A DNA stretch of 64,000 bases from Bathymodiolus brooksi (Eukaryota > Mollusca > Bivalvia > Mytilida > Modiolidae): positions 81,802,829 through 81,866,828 of the forward strand of contig OY804588.1 in NCBI GenBank assembly GCA_963680875.1, written 5' to 3'. The notes under the pieces were generated by a model. It made no database searches, was not told the origin of the DNA, and saw nothing but the letters and a program-made list of their open reading frames with translations. Every line of letters starts with the position of its first letter. Within the stretch, counting starts at the first letter, position 1. Both the position numbers and the translations under genes were made by a program. This document shows positions 41,048 to 52,500 of the stretch, one piece after another.

Positions 41048-41229
41048 TAGTCAAACCTGTCTATGCAGTCACCTCTATTAAGCAGTCACCTGTATTAAAA
41101 GGTCACCTTTTTCTTGCCCTGTCATAGAAAGTTTCATATGAATTGAACCTCTTTTAAAAGGTCACCCGTCTTATAAGACCACTTTTTCTTTGTCCTAAAT
41201 GTGACCTCTTAATACAGGTTTGACTGTAT
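41048..41229. mobile_element. TA-flanked MITE, CAGTCAAACCTG family
   Basis: 'agtcaaacctgtctatgcag', 'cacctctattaagcagtcac', right end 'atacaggtttgactgta'. Close relative of 19298-19474. Confidence 0.85.
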
Positions 41230-41598
41230 ATGTGTCAGCACACCCTGGCATGTGAGAATTGAAAGCAAATATGCCAAGTCTTACTTCTTAATATATAAAC
41301 AAACCTTGGCTTTAGCGATCTCTCTTTTTTTTCAACTGGTACTGGTGGTCATATAATTTTACTGAAAGAATAAGGCATAAAAAAATAGAAAACCAGTGTC
41401 TTGTCATTAAATAATAAATAACCAATGTCGGTTAAAACACCGTTAATATTTTTCGGAAACGCAATGCCAACAAAACTATATCATAGTCGTACCATTAATT
41501 AGCTAGTTGAAACAGCTACATATTAAATCGATTTTTCCTGCACTGACTCTATCTGAGCAGTCAAATTACATTTTTCGTTTATACGGTCACTGACCAAT
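41230..41598. other. Spacer without recognised features
   Basis: AT-rich DNA between two MITEs. Nothing seen. Confidence 0.3.
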
Positions 41599-42009
41599 AT
41601 ACAGAGACGTGCCAAAAGTATTCGGTCACTGTGATTTTTTACTATATATTTCATGTAAAACCACATTTTTAAAAAACATTATTCCAAAGTCGACTCTTGT
41701 TCGATTTTGATGATTTTTTTAACAACAAAAACAGAATTAAATGTAATTTTACACTGTAATTTTAGCATAAATTTATAATTTATAATTTTTATGAGTTCAC
41801 GATTTAAACACAAAACTAAATTTTGAACGTCAAAAATACAATACAATGATAGTATATTTGAAGACAAATAATTTAAGTTTGTGTTTAAATCATGAACATT
41901 TAAAATCTGTGCTCCCAAAAAATATTTTTCTCGCTTCTGTTGGTAAATTTCATCAAAATCGAACAAGAATTGACTTTGGAATAATGTTTTAAAAAATTGT
42001 GGTTTTATA

Positions 42010-42832
42010 TTCTTCTTCTTCTTTACATTTCTGGCCGTCCTTCACTACTGAAGATTATTGGCCGAGCGCCATATTAAATTTAGTTAATACATAAGTTAAC
42101 ATATGTACAATAAACAATGAATCAAAGGTTAAAACTATATACATTTGATAACTACTATGAATATGAGTGATTATGGTATGAAAATTGGAATCAAGGCAGA
42201 TACTGGGATCATGCTCTTGAAACCGTCAACTGTGTCTGCAGTGGTAAATGTTGTAGGCAGTTGATTTCAAAGTGTGATAGACCTGGGGAAGTACGAGTAT
42301 TTGTAGCAGTCTTTTGATGTCTGTATGTGCCTGAATGAATTTGGGTTTGTGTGTCTGGTTCTGGTGTCAACTGGAATTAATAGGTTTGAATATGGTATGG
42401 CAACTAAGTGGTGTATGACTTTGTAAAAGAATATGAGTCTGCACCTTATGCGGCGCACCTCAAGTGGGGCCCAATTTAAGTCAGACATCATATCTGTTAC
42501 AGAGCTTGTATTGTGGTACCTGTTACTGACATAGCGGGCTGCTCTCCGTTGATTTTTTTCAATTTGAAGTTTTTGCTGTTGTGTGTGTGGGTCCCAAATG
42601 GTGTTACAATATTCCAATTTCGGTCGGACTAAAGCTTTGAATGCATGTTCTTTGATGGCTGGTGAATGTACTTTTAAATTTCTTTTAATGAATCCTAGTG
42701 ACTGATTAGCTTTAGCTGTTATGGTGTTGATATGTTTGTCCCACTTTAAGTTATTCTGAATGGTAATGCCTAAATATTTTGCAGAGTCAGCTTTCTCTAG
42801 TGTGTGCCCATGTAATGTAATAGGAAATATAT
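42010..42832 (-). mobile_element. 5'-truncated non-LTR retrotransposon (jockey/CR1-like) 3' end
   Basis: Reverse-oriented insert. Its 3' end is a (GAA)n tail (ttcttcttcttc at 42011-42022 on the + strand). The coding part is the C-terminal end of ORF2, and everything upstream of it is missing. It sits inside the right arm of the MITE. Confidence 0.8.
42178..42830 (-). pseudogene. C-terminal part of a non-LTR reverse transcriptase
   Basis: The frame carries the thumb and post-thumb landmarks of jockey/CR1-group proteins: AKYLGITIQNNLKWDKHIN, AKANQSLGFIKRNL, ALVRPKLEYCNTIWDP and QIEKNQRRAARYVSNRY. The palm with the catalytic Asp residues is absent. TGA at 42267-42269 lies where the family has Trp (SITLWNQLP); the frame then continues (NQLPTTFTTADTVDGF...) to TAA near 42178. 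It is a dead fragment. Confidence 0.8.
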
Positions 42833-42899
42833 AGTAAAAAATCACAGTGACCGGATACTTTTGGCACGTCTCTGTATATTTTTTTCTGATCCCCGATTC

Positions 42900-43110
42900 A
42901 TGTAAAGTTTATTAATGCCAAGGTTTCCATGGTATCTCAATTGAGGGTCGGTAGGACCTTTTTCGGGACGTCGGGATCGTGAATTTTAATGAACGGGAAT
43001 TCGGGATGGAAATGAGGCGGGATCCGGGAAAATGCAATTTTTTGAGTCGGGAATTCGGGATATAAATTTAGCGGGATGAATTTTTTATGTTGATTAAATC
43101 TGTCTTATCC
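42900..43110. repeat. 'cgggaattcgggat' short repeat tract
   Basis: Words cgggacgtcgggatcg, 'aacgggaattcgggatgg', 'gcgggatccgggaaaatg' and 'gtcgggaattcgggatata' recur within 150 bp. A degenerate simple repeat of unknown origin. Confidence 0.5.
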
Positions 43111-43205
43111 CTAATTGTGTGTAAAATGATCAACTGATTAAATAAATATGAAAAATCCGAACATTTCTTTCTCATTATATCGTTTTGTTTTACTTTGATT
43201 GAACT

Positions 43206-43540
43206 TTGCTAAATATAATCCGGCTTTTCTTTCGTTGTTATCACGAAACTGTGGCCACATACAACCTTCCTCTAGACCTCGTGCCTATTTTCCCAAAACC
43301 AAAGACTGTATCGATGCAAAAGGATGACGTAAAACTTCTATATGAGTGGGTTAATACGCATGGGAAGTGTGTCCGTCAGCGCACTGTCCGACAAGAAACA
43401 GCATCTTATAAATGCGGAACATTACCACTGAGCATGTGCGTTTCAACTTCAATCGAGGGGACCGAGGTTACATTCGACCATATAGATGAATATCACGATA
43501 GCGAGTCTGGGAGTAAAAGCGGACTGAGGGTTACGTTATC
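43206..43540 (+). CDS. Orphan exon-like ORF, unrecognised
   Basis: An open frame with higher GC and protein-like composition than its surroundings: YHETVATYNLPLDLVPIFPK, KTVSMQKDDVKLLYEWVNTH, RQETASYKCGTLPLSMCV and TEVTFDHIDEYHDSE. I do not recognise a family. There is no convincing acceptor at its left edge. On the right it runs into a SINE-C core within about 20 bp, so any donor lies before 43550 (a candidate is CTGAGG|GTTACG). It may be an isolated exon, a retrocopy fragment or part of a transposon. Confidence 0.3.
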
Positions 43541-43549
43541 GTATCTAAC

Positions 43550-43650
43550 GAGTTGCTTGCCCATGATGGGTGGTTCTCTTCGGCTTCTTCCACCACTAAA
43601 ACTGGTCGCCATGATATAGCTGAAATATTGCTGAAAGTGGCGTTAAATCA
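43550..43650 (+). repeat. SINE-C partial copy
   Basis: 'cgagttgcttgcccatgatg', 'ccaccactaaaactggtcgc', 'ctgaaatattgctgaaagtg'. Core and tail only. Confidence 0.85.
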
Positions 43651-43689
43651 CAAAAAATCAAATCAAAATCAACCACACAAGATGATAAA

Positions 43690-45018
43690 CAAACTAGAGG
43701 CTCACAGGAGCCTGTACTCGCTCACCTGGTTTTCAATTTGACATCAAAAGTTGATCGAAAATGGGGGTGTTACACTTGATTTTGAAAGTGGGCCACCCAA
43801 AGATCATTTAACTCAAATTTCTGAGCAAAAGATGTTGATGTGATTTTTATCTCATAATATTCCTAAACGGAATAAACTGGCTGAAAAAATCTCACAGAAA
43901 AACCCAGAATATATGTTAAACTACTCATTGCCATGTAGCTGCAGTTAAAATTTGAGTTCATTTTGATTTGTAATAAGGCAGAAATTAACAACTAAAGAAA
44001 TTTATATTTTTGGTAACAGCAGCCATTTTGAATGGAGGGCGGTGCTGTCGGACAAAATATTGAAAAGGGACCACCCAAGGACCATCCCAGCCAAATTTGC
44101 TTTAACTTGGTTCGGTGGTTTCAGAGGAGAAGATTTAAATGTGATCTTTTATCAAAATATGCCTAATTTGCATAATCGGTATAAATCGGCTGAAAGAAAA
44201 ATTTCACAGAAAAACCCAGAATATTATGTTAAACTACTCCTTGCCATGTAGCTGCGGTTAAAATTATAGCTCATTTTGACTTATACTAAAGCAGCAATGG
44301 ACAATTGAAGACATTTCTATTTTTAGTAACAGCAGCCATCTTGAACGGAAGACAGTCGGAACAAAAAGTAACAACACTTGATAAGGACCTTGCAAGGAAC
44401 ATTTCTGCCAAGTATGGTTCCAATCCATCCAGTGGTTCTTGAGAAGAAGTTTGTTTTACATATTTCCCATTGGGTCGCTATGTTAATTTATGTCCTCCGC
44501 TGGTGGCCATCTTGGATTTTCAATCGGTTCAAAAAGTAACAATTCTTGGTTAGCAGCTTGCAATGATCATTCATGACAATTTTCAATTCCATCCTCCATG
44601 TAGTATCGGAGAAGAAGATCTTTGAAATTTCAGCCAATCAGAGGCTATTATGGCCCCTGGCAGCCATATTGGATAACCGATTAGAACAAAAGGTAACAAC
44701 AATTGATCAGAACCTTGTCAGGAACATTTCTGCCAAGAATGGTTCCAATCCATCCCGTGGTTCTTGAGAAGAAGTTTGTTTTACATATTTCCCATAGGGT
44801 CGCTATGTTAAATTATGTCCCCCAGCCATGTTGGATAACCGATCGTAACGAAAGTAACAATACTTGGTTAGACCATGCAAATGAACATTCCTGCCAGGTT
44901 TGGTCCCATTTGCTTCAGTGGTTCTCTAGAAGAAGATTGAAATGTTTACGGACGGACGACGGATGCCAAGTGATGGCAATAGCTCACGTGACCCTTCGGG
45001 TCAGGTGAGCTAAAAATA
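43690..45018 (+). repeat. Second 'gaggctca...gtgagctaaaa' repeat, diverged tandem array
   Basis: It begins caaactagaggctcacagga and ends caagtgatggcaatagctca and 'gggtcaggtgagctaaaa'. Inside are repeated 'tttcacagaaaaacccagaa' (two units of about 340 bp) and 'ggttcttgagaagaagtttg' units, with 'catttctgccaagtatggtt'-type words. It is a diverged relative of 11606-12875. Confidence 0.8.
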
Positions 45019-45039
45019 CAGGCTGTTTCACATACAATG

Positions 45040-45420
45040 TAGAGTGAGAGAGCCATTGTTGTTTAATGCAAAATGAGCAATTTTTCAGCTATATCATGGG
45101 GAGAACAACTTACATTCATTGAAATGATAACCGATGTCCGCTTTGTACTAGACCAACACATTTAATTGGATTTTTATAATGCTAGCTCACTGAAACAACA
45201 GTCCGTCGGTAGACATGTCCTTTCACTCAGACTTTTATATCCTGATTCTGCGCCAACCAGTCATTGCTCTTTCTTCTTAATGCTGTGTGCTTAGCTGAGA
45301 AATCAACAAATACCAATGTTATAGTCTTTGGTTTGACATGACCAGGGCTTGAACAAATGATCTACTGCACTTGAGACTAGATTGTTAACCATCACACTAC
45401 CTATGTGGTTTGTACTTCTT
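45040..45420 (-). repeat. SINE-A copy (reverse)
   Basis: 'attgttgtttaatgcaaaat', 'cagctatatcatggggagaa', 'tgctagctcactgaaacaac', 'gcgccaaccagtcattgctc' and the reversed head 'tagattgttaaccatcacac'. Confidence 0.9.
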
Positions 45421-45539
45421 CGAGAAATGTTTACCAATAATTTATAAAACACTTGGTGATGTTCTCTGGGAATTATTGCTGGAAGAGGCGTGTGAAACAC
45501 ACATTCAATCAATGAAATGCATGTTGGAATCAGGAAGTA

Positions 45540-46464
45540 GCCTTAAAGATAATTGTTTTTTTTTTTATCTTTATTGATCAAACAACACAAAAGTGTTGTC
45601 AATAAATACAAATTTTACACAAAGATTTCATTGTTGTGCATTGTTTATAATACATTTGTGTGTAAATCAAATTCTCACAACTCCTCAAGAGATCCCAGCA
45701 TGTCTATATATTACGCCTCTCATTTTCCTGTTGTTTACCATTGTAAATTATAATTTAATGCTTTTACTTTACAATTTCTGAGCATTTTCTGGTATAATCA
45801 GGAAAAGGGACATTCACAATAAGAAAATGAATACAATTATTTATACAGGTAATAATGAAAGGTAGAAAAAAATTAATACAATTTAAAGAAGAAGAATTGG
45901 CTTCATCTACATAATCACTATAAACTTGGGATTTAATAAATTCATCCATTTTAATATTTTTTAAATTATAAATTATTGCTGTTATGTCACATTTCAAAAT
46001 ATGATAATTATGTGAAATTTATAAATAATTTTTTGATTTTTTTAAATATGCCTGATTAAAAAATAAATAAAATTAAAAAAAAATATTAATATTTGAAATA
46101 GATGTACATGCATAAATTCTTACTTTTTAGCCCACGAAATAAAAACTAGCATAAAAATAAGAATTATCATGTTAAAATTATCATAATACTTATAATATAA
46201 TATTAAGTCTTTGATCAAATAAGAATAGAAACAAAGACAGTATTAATAATTGTATTCATGTACCGTATATAAAACATGGAAATAAATTTCCATTCATAAT
46301 AAAAAAAAATATATCAAATTTTCATATATAAATAGTCAATTAAAGGGAGACAATTTAAGTTTGTATGTTTGTATGCACATATCACGTCGTGCAAATACAA
46401 CAACAAATTCCAAGATGCTAAAAATAAATAGTATCACAGATTTGAATATTGATTTTGATATTGT
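45540..46464. other. CFAP77 3' region, AT-rich
   Basis: AT-rich DNA downstream of the CFAP77 stop. It probably holds the 3' UTR, since several aataaa-type words appear on the minus strand. No gene is recognised. Confidence 0.4.
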
Positions 46465-46593
46465 CTAATTGCATGCTGGTTCATATACGCCATGGCCGAG
46501 TTTTCCTTTCCTTGCTATTTGGTCCGATGAGAAGTTATCATAGGCAGTAGATCGGAGTCCACCAGATCTGAATGTCTGTAGAGATGGCTTGGC
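46465..46593 (-). CDS. CFAP77: CFAP77 exon 6 (last)
   Basis: Acceptor TATATTATAG. 42 codons and TAG: AKPSLQTFRSGGLRSTAYDN, FSSDQIARKGKLGHGVYEPA and CN. Confidence 0.9.
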   Translation of the reverse strand, partial: AKPSLQTFRSGGLRSTAYDNFSSDQIARKGKLGHGVYEPACN

Positions 46594-49500
46594 CTATAAT
46601 ATAGAAACACATAATTTAAATTAATTTAAATACATGCATATATTTTTTTTTTTTTACTGATTTGGGAAATATCTTTTAAAGGGGTAGGTGGGGATATTTT
46701 AATTCTTTTTTTAAAATAGAATCAAGCAGTGAAAAAGTGAGTTACCATGGCAACAAAAGCACAATTTATTTCATTTTACAAGAGAAAAAAAAATAACATA
46801 TAGCTAAAGCCTGTAAAATTCTTTTGACAAATAAATATAATAGCATTTGGCAAACCGTTTTCAATTTGAGAAATGAAAACAAATTCCTGAAGAAAAAAAT
46901 ATCACAGTTTATGCACATCATAGAAATGCCAAAGTTTATAAAATGTAAAAGACTATGTGTACTGGTAGACAACATTTCCTAATAACCAGAGTTTGTTCCT
47001 TGGCAATACTTTTATTTCCAACGAATTATCTCCCCTTTTATCTCTGTTTCTACAAAATGAGTCAGTGCGGTATTTTTTGTTTTATTTGTGACAATCAAAA
47101 TAGGTCTATCCCAAAGCCAACATTTTATGGCTCACTTGACGTTAAGCAACAATCAATCAATCAATCAATCTATCATACCGTGTCTTTAAATCTTGGAAGT
47201 TGCCACAGAGGAGCATCATCTACAGGGTTCTGATAGGTTCTTAATAAAGACGCTCTTGTTTCATATACTGCATTAGGATTTCTCTTCAGCTAAAAAAAAA
47301 AAATAACAAAACAATTATTACAAAATATTATTATTTCAAATACATGTACTGCTCAAACATAGGGCTTAACATAACAAGATAAACAATTAATCATCAAACA
47401 AAGATATCATTGGGCATCAAATAACATTGTTTTCAACACATGCCTTTCAATAAGGGGTGGTACCAGGTACTTTTACCAATCTAAAATGGTCTTTGGTACC
47501 TCCTGATGTTAAAGATATTCATGACAATTGTTATAATTTTAATAAAAAGGACTGCCTGTAAATAGTGAAGTACTGGTATACTTGAAAAATATTGAAAGCC
47601 CTGCAACAGTAGTGAAATATTAGATAGATTTTAATGTACCAGTCTAAAGTAGATATTGCTCACTTTCCAACGTCAATACATGGGTTACCCAACCAGCAGG
47701 TACTGGTTTCAAATATTTCAAAGCACATGGCTAAGTAGATGTTATTGACTGAGATTTGTTCTGTTAAAAGTCTTCACCTGCCTAGCATCAAGGATCTTGC
47801 CATTATATATTTTTTTTTTAAAAAGAGTACAAATATTAGACCTTGGATAAAAAAAAAACATGAATTTGTTTTCCCCATTTATGGGAGAAACAAAGTTTCC
47901 TTCTTCCTCTGGGTGTAAAATGTTTCCATTCAAGATATTTATATATTATATATAATCCCATGTAATCTGCAGATTTTAAATTGTATAAAATTAATAATAG
48001 CTAATGGCCAAATAACAAAATACACTTCAAACTATTATTGTCGAAATTAAAACAGCTTACGTTTCATTTTTGAATATGGTTATTCCTTTATCATGGAGCA
48101 GTACAGATGATGCTTCATTGGGGGTGGGGGTGTCCATTTCCCGCATACAAACTATATGGTTTGGACATCCCACATTTTTTTCAGTGCGAACATATTTTGC
48201 TTTTCATCTTAAAGATAGATTCATTTCTTATATCACACATTTAGTTTCTGTCCAGTTTCTACCCATTTTCAAGACGACCAGAGTCTTGGTGAGTTTATTT
48301 CCCCCTGAGATAGGACATTTATTTAAGTCACTGCACTATCTCTTAACCATATCAATTCCATGTCACACAACAATCTAAGAGAGGCGACTACATCTCTTAT
48401 GGAGTATATTCATTTTATTTATAGATACTACAGTACTACTAAAATAAAAGCCATGCCATGCATTTCTGTAGAGAAACGGTAATAAGTTATCTCCCTTCAT
48501 CAAGCTATCCAAGGAGATAATAAAATGGTAAATGATGAACTAATTTCTGAAATGCTGAAATAATGATAAATTAAAACATGCAACAGGCATACTCTATGGT
48601 CTCATGATGTATCAGAATTACATAGAAAAATATCAGTCTTTGTGAAAGATGTGTGTAACACTGTTTGGTTGAAAGGGGGCCTTAAAAAGGTGGGTTTGTG
48701 GATTTACAACTACCTATGCAATCGGTACCTATCAACACTGATGTTGTGGGTTCGAATCCCGCTCAGTGCGAGGAATACAACATTATGTGATAAAGTTTGT
48801 CTGTGACTTGCGGCAGGTCGATTGTTTTCTGCATTAATAAAACTGACCGCCATGATATAACTGAAATATTGTTGAAAGTGGCATTAAACACCATAAAACC
48901 AAACCTACAAAAGTGTTTGCTTAAATACTATACAAAAGCCATTTGAATTTATAATACTTTTTATGTAGATCACCTCTTCACTGTGCACAAAATATCATTA
49001 CTATCAAACTGTTTTCAAATTACAGTTGGTAGTATAATCTAATGGGCAGACAAAAGACTGTCAGATCTTAAAATTCTGTTTCGAAACTATAGGGGACAAA
49101 ATAAAACTCCAATTTCAAAGGAAAACAAATATAATATATGCACACCAGTAGACAATTAGAAGAAATGTGGCAAAGCTTGATTAAACATTATAAAGTATGA
49201 CGCCGACTTCAAGAACAAAGTGATCCCTAATGGCCTATATATAACATATATGTCAATTCTGCTAGGCAGACGACACAATAACAGTTGAAAGATTGAGGAG
49301 GCTACAAGTCATATACATATAGATTCATGCATGGTTTTTTTACTACGTTTGTATGTATTACCCGTAATGCTCTCAAATGCTGCCGTTTCTGTTAATGAAA
49401 AAATGGTAAATAGTTGTGAATAATGAAAAAAAACACAAATATTTAATGAAAAAAAAAATGAAATTGTGAGCAATATAATCTACATAAAGGGAAATGTGTG

Positions 49501-52500
49501 AAAATGTGACATTAGTCATGTTAAAATGTTTCAAAAATCCTATAGAAAATAGAGAAAGATAAAGATCATGATTAAAGTCTCTCCTTCCCAATCTGTTATT
49601 ACTGAAGAAATGTATCAGTAAAAATGAAGAAAATATAGGAAATGTAGGTTACACTTGGTTATAACTTGAAGACCCAAAAATCCATAATTAAGAAAAAAAA
49701 TAATTGATTACAGCATAAATGATCAAATGAGGTTTTTTTTCTGGGTTTTTTTCTCAAAATAATTTGCAAAAAAAATTATTTAAATGCATGTATATCAACC
49801 AGTACTATGCAATTCTGGGATTGTAACATTTCTTCCATAAACATTTTTTCTTAAATATCTTAAAACACGACAAGAGAAGTTTGCGTACCGGTAATTACTT
49901 TTAACTTTATAATTAATTGTAATATACTTTTTTCCTATATTGGCACAGGTCCATGAAACACTTAACAATTGAAAATAAAAAATAAAAACTTTTTGATTTT
50001 TCAAATATCTAAGTAAAAAACCTTAAATATCAAAACTTAAAAAAAGTTCTGATTTTATTTTTTACCAAATATCTAAAATATACAAAATTTAAAATGTTTT
50101 AGAATTTTATATTTTTAATCAAACTTTTAAAATATTAAAATGAACAAACAATTTTAATAGTATCACATTTTTTTCTTTATTTGGGGGGAATTTTAAGATT
50201 TTTGATTAAAATTCAAAGTTTAAAATACTGAATTTTCAATCTTTTGCATTTTCATTTACAAATCTAAAATATCAAAAAGTCAATTTTTTTTTAGAATTTT
50301 GAATTTTTTCAGTTCCGAAATTTTGTTTAGTCCCACCATTGTAAAAAACTAAACTTTGTAAACTTTGGCAAGTCCCAACAGAGAATGGCGAATTCATGAC
50401 TCATTGAGGCAAGTTCCAAGGATCTCTGAAAATATATGCTGTAATTAATGAGATGGCTACCACTACTGAAAAGGAAATGAAAAAAAAACAAGACTATATA
50501 CGACATACAAAGCAAAGTAGACACACCACGTTAGAACTTGTGGTATGTAAACACTCACTGATCTGGTTGATCTTCCACTCTGAGCATAATAAAAAAATGT
50601 CACTCTAGCATGATAAATAAAAAGTCAATGAGCATAATAAATAAAATGTCACTCTGAGCACAATAAATAAAATGTCACCCTGAGCATAATAAATAAAATG
50701 TCAAACTATCTTAGCAGAATAAATAAAATCACTCTAAGCATAATAAATGAAATCACTCTGAGCATGATAAATGAAATCACTCTGAGCATGATAAATGAAA
50801 CCACTCTGAGCATAATAAATAAAATGTCAAACTATTGGGTACTACATGTGTAGTCTGAGGTAATAAATGAAGTAACTCTGAGCATAATAAATAAATATCA
50901 ACTTATTGGGTATAATTATCTTCCTCTCTGAGCAAAGAAAATGTGATCTTATTAGACAGGTGACCTCTTAAAAGAAGTTCAATTTATATGAATTTTTTGA
51001 TGACAAGACAAAAGAAAGGTGACCTTTTAATACAGGTGACCACTTGAGCAAGTTTGACTGTATATCACAATCCTGAAAAGTCACAGGGAATTTATGTAAA
51101 CATTCGGTGTACCACATGGAATAGTACTGTCTAATAAAGCTATCCTGTCGTTCAAAACTTATTAACTTTTCACTACAAAATTTAAAAACAAACATCCAGA
51201 ATATATATAAATGAGAGAAAGCAATAGATGGTTGGTTGGCATTATAAAACTCACTGACACTTCACTCTGAACATAATAGTTAGTTACAGGAGTTTAGATT
51301 TGTCAAATCAAAAATTCAGGAATCACAATAAAAATTACCTGATATGCTGCCAAAACCTGTTAAAAATCTTGACTTACTATAAATATTGAAAACCCCCATC
51401 TATATGAAAACTTAAATAATTCTGAATGTTGCCATGTGATATCATTTATTTTTTTATTTTGTTAAACTACAAGTGATATTTATTTTAAATCACACTTATT
51501 GTAAACAACCTTTTTCATGAGTATAACCAAAAGGATGGTGGAACTTATGCCTATATATACATGTATATATACATTTAAAATTCAACTTGCATGCAACTAA
51601 AAACAATAAATATTTTCTTCTGTCGATAATTAAAGGCTAGCTTATAGTATTCCTACATCAAAATGATTTTATATGTAAAATGATTCCTAGCTTAGTTAGA
51701 AAAAAATCAGTCTTCTGAACTGAACAGAAACAAAATATATTTAACTAGACTTCAGTTTTCTCACAATCTGATTAAAATTAGCTGTGATTATTCACTATGC
51801 TCCCTAATGTCTGATAGAACCTGAGTGGAAGTCATATTCAGATGAAATTTCGCATACATGTATGAATACTTTTTGATATTATTACCTCTAATCAGGTTCC
51901 GTCAGATATTAGGGGAGCGTAGCATATTATAACATCTGATATTAATCAGATTGCCTTTCTCACTAAATTATAACTAGGATATTTTATATTTTATCCATGT
52001 TCAGAAAATAAATAAGTTATTTAACATCTTGAATGATTTAATGATGATTTAAATTCAAACATCAGCAATGTGCATGCAAAAAATTATTAGACTTGAGCAA
52101 TAATTTCAACACAAATGTGTAAATTTTCAAACTAATGGAAAAACATGCAATGAGCTTAAACAAAGAAAACTAGCATCTCTAACAAATCATGATTGGTGTA
52201 TTACTTTCCAATTTATCACTTTCATCAAGTCATCCGACCAATCCTGTGCTCCCCAAAATATTAACATTTCCATACCTTTGTTTCCTCTTGTCTTTTTGAT
52301 ATTTCCATTTTACGCCTATCCTGCAGCCATTTGTCTTGATATTTATGTTCTAATAAATCAAAAATTGGTGTTGAAGGTCTGAAATTATAAGCATTCAATT
52401 TTTTTACAATGCATGGGAGATAACTCAAAAATATCATTGACATATTTTTTTTTGTTTGAATTTTGTTGATATAATGGTATTGAAATGTAAAAATGCATAA

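Larger units (their letters stand above)
41601..42872. mobile_element. Mariner-like MITE interrupted by a non-LTR retrotransposon
   Basis: The ends are inverted over about 53 bp: CAGAGACGTGCCAAAAGTAT followed by 'cggtcactgtgattttttac', flanked by TA. The left arm continues 'aaaccacatttttaaaaaac', 'ccaaagtcgactcttgttcg'. Its mirror image appears at 41945-42008 and breaks off, resuming at about 42833 (atagtaaaaaatcacagtg). The roughly 820-bp gap is the inserted retrotransposon. The TA flank suggests Tc1/mariner. Confidence 0.85.

Noticed and set aside
48070..48378. 102-codon + strand ORF in CFAP77 intron 4
   Set aside because: No domain, no splice context and a low-complexity G-rich stretch.
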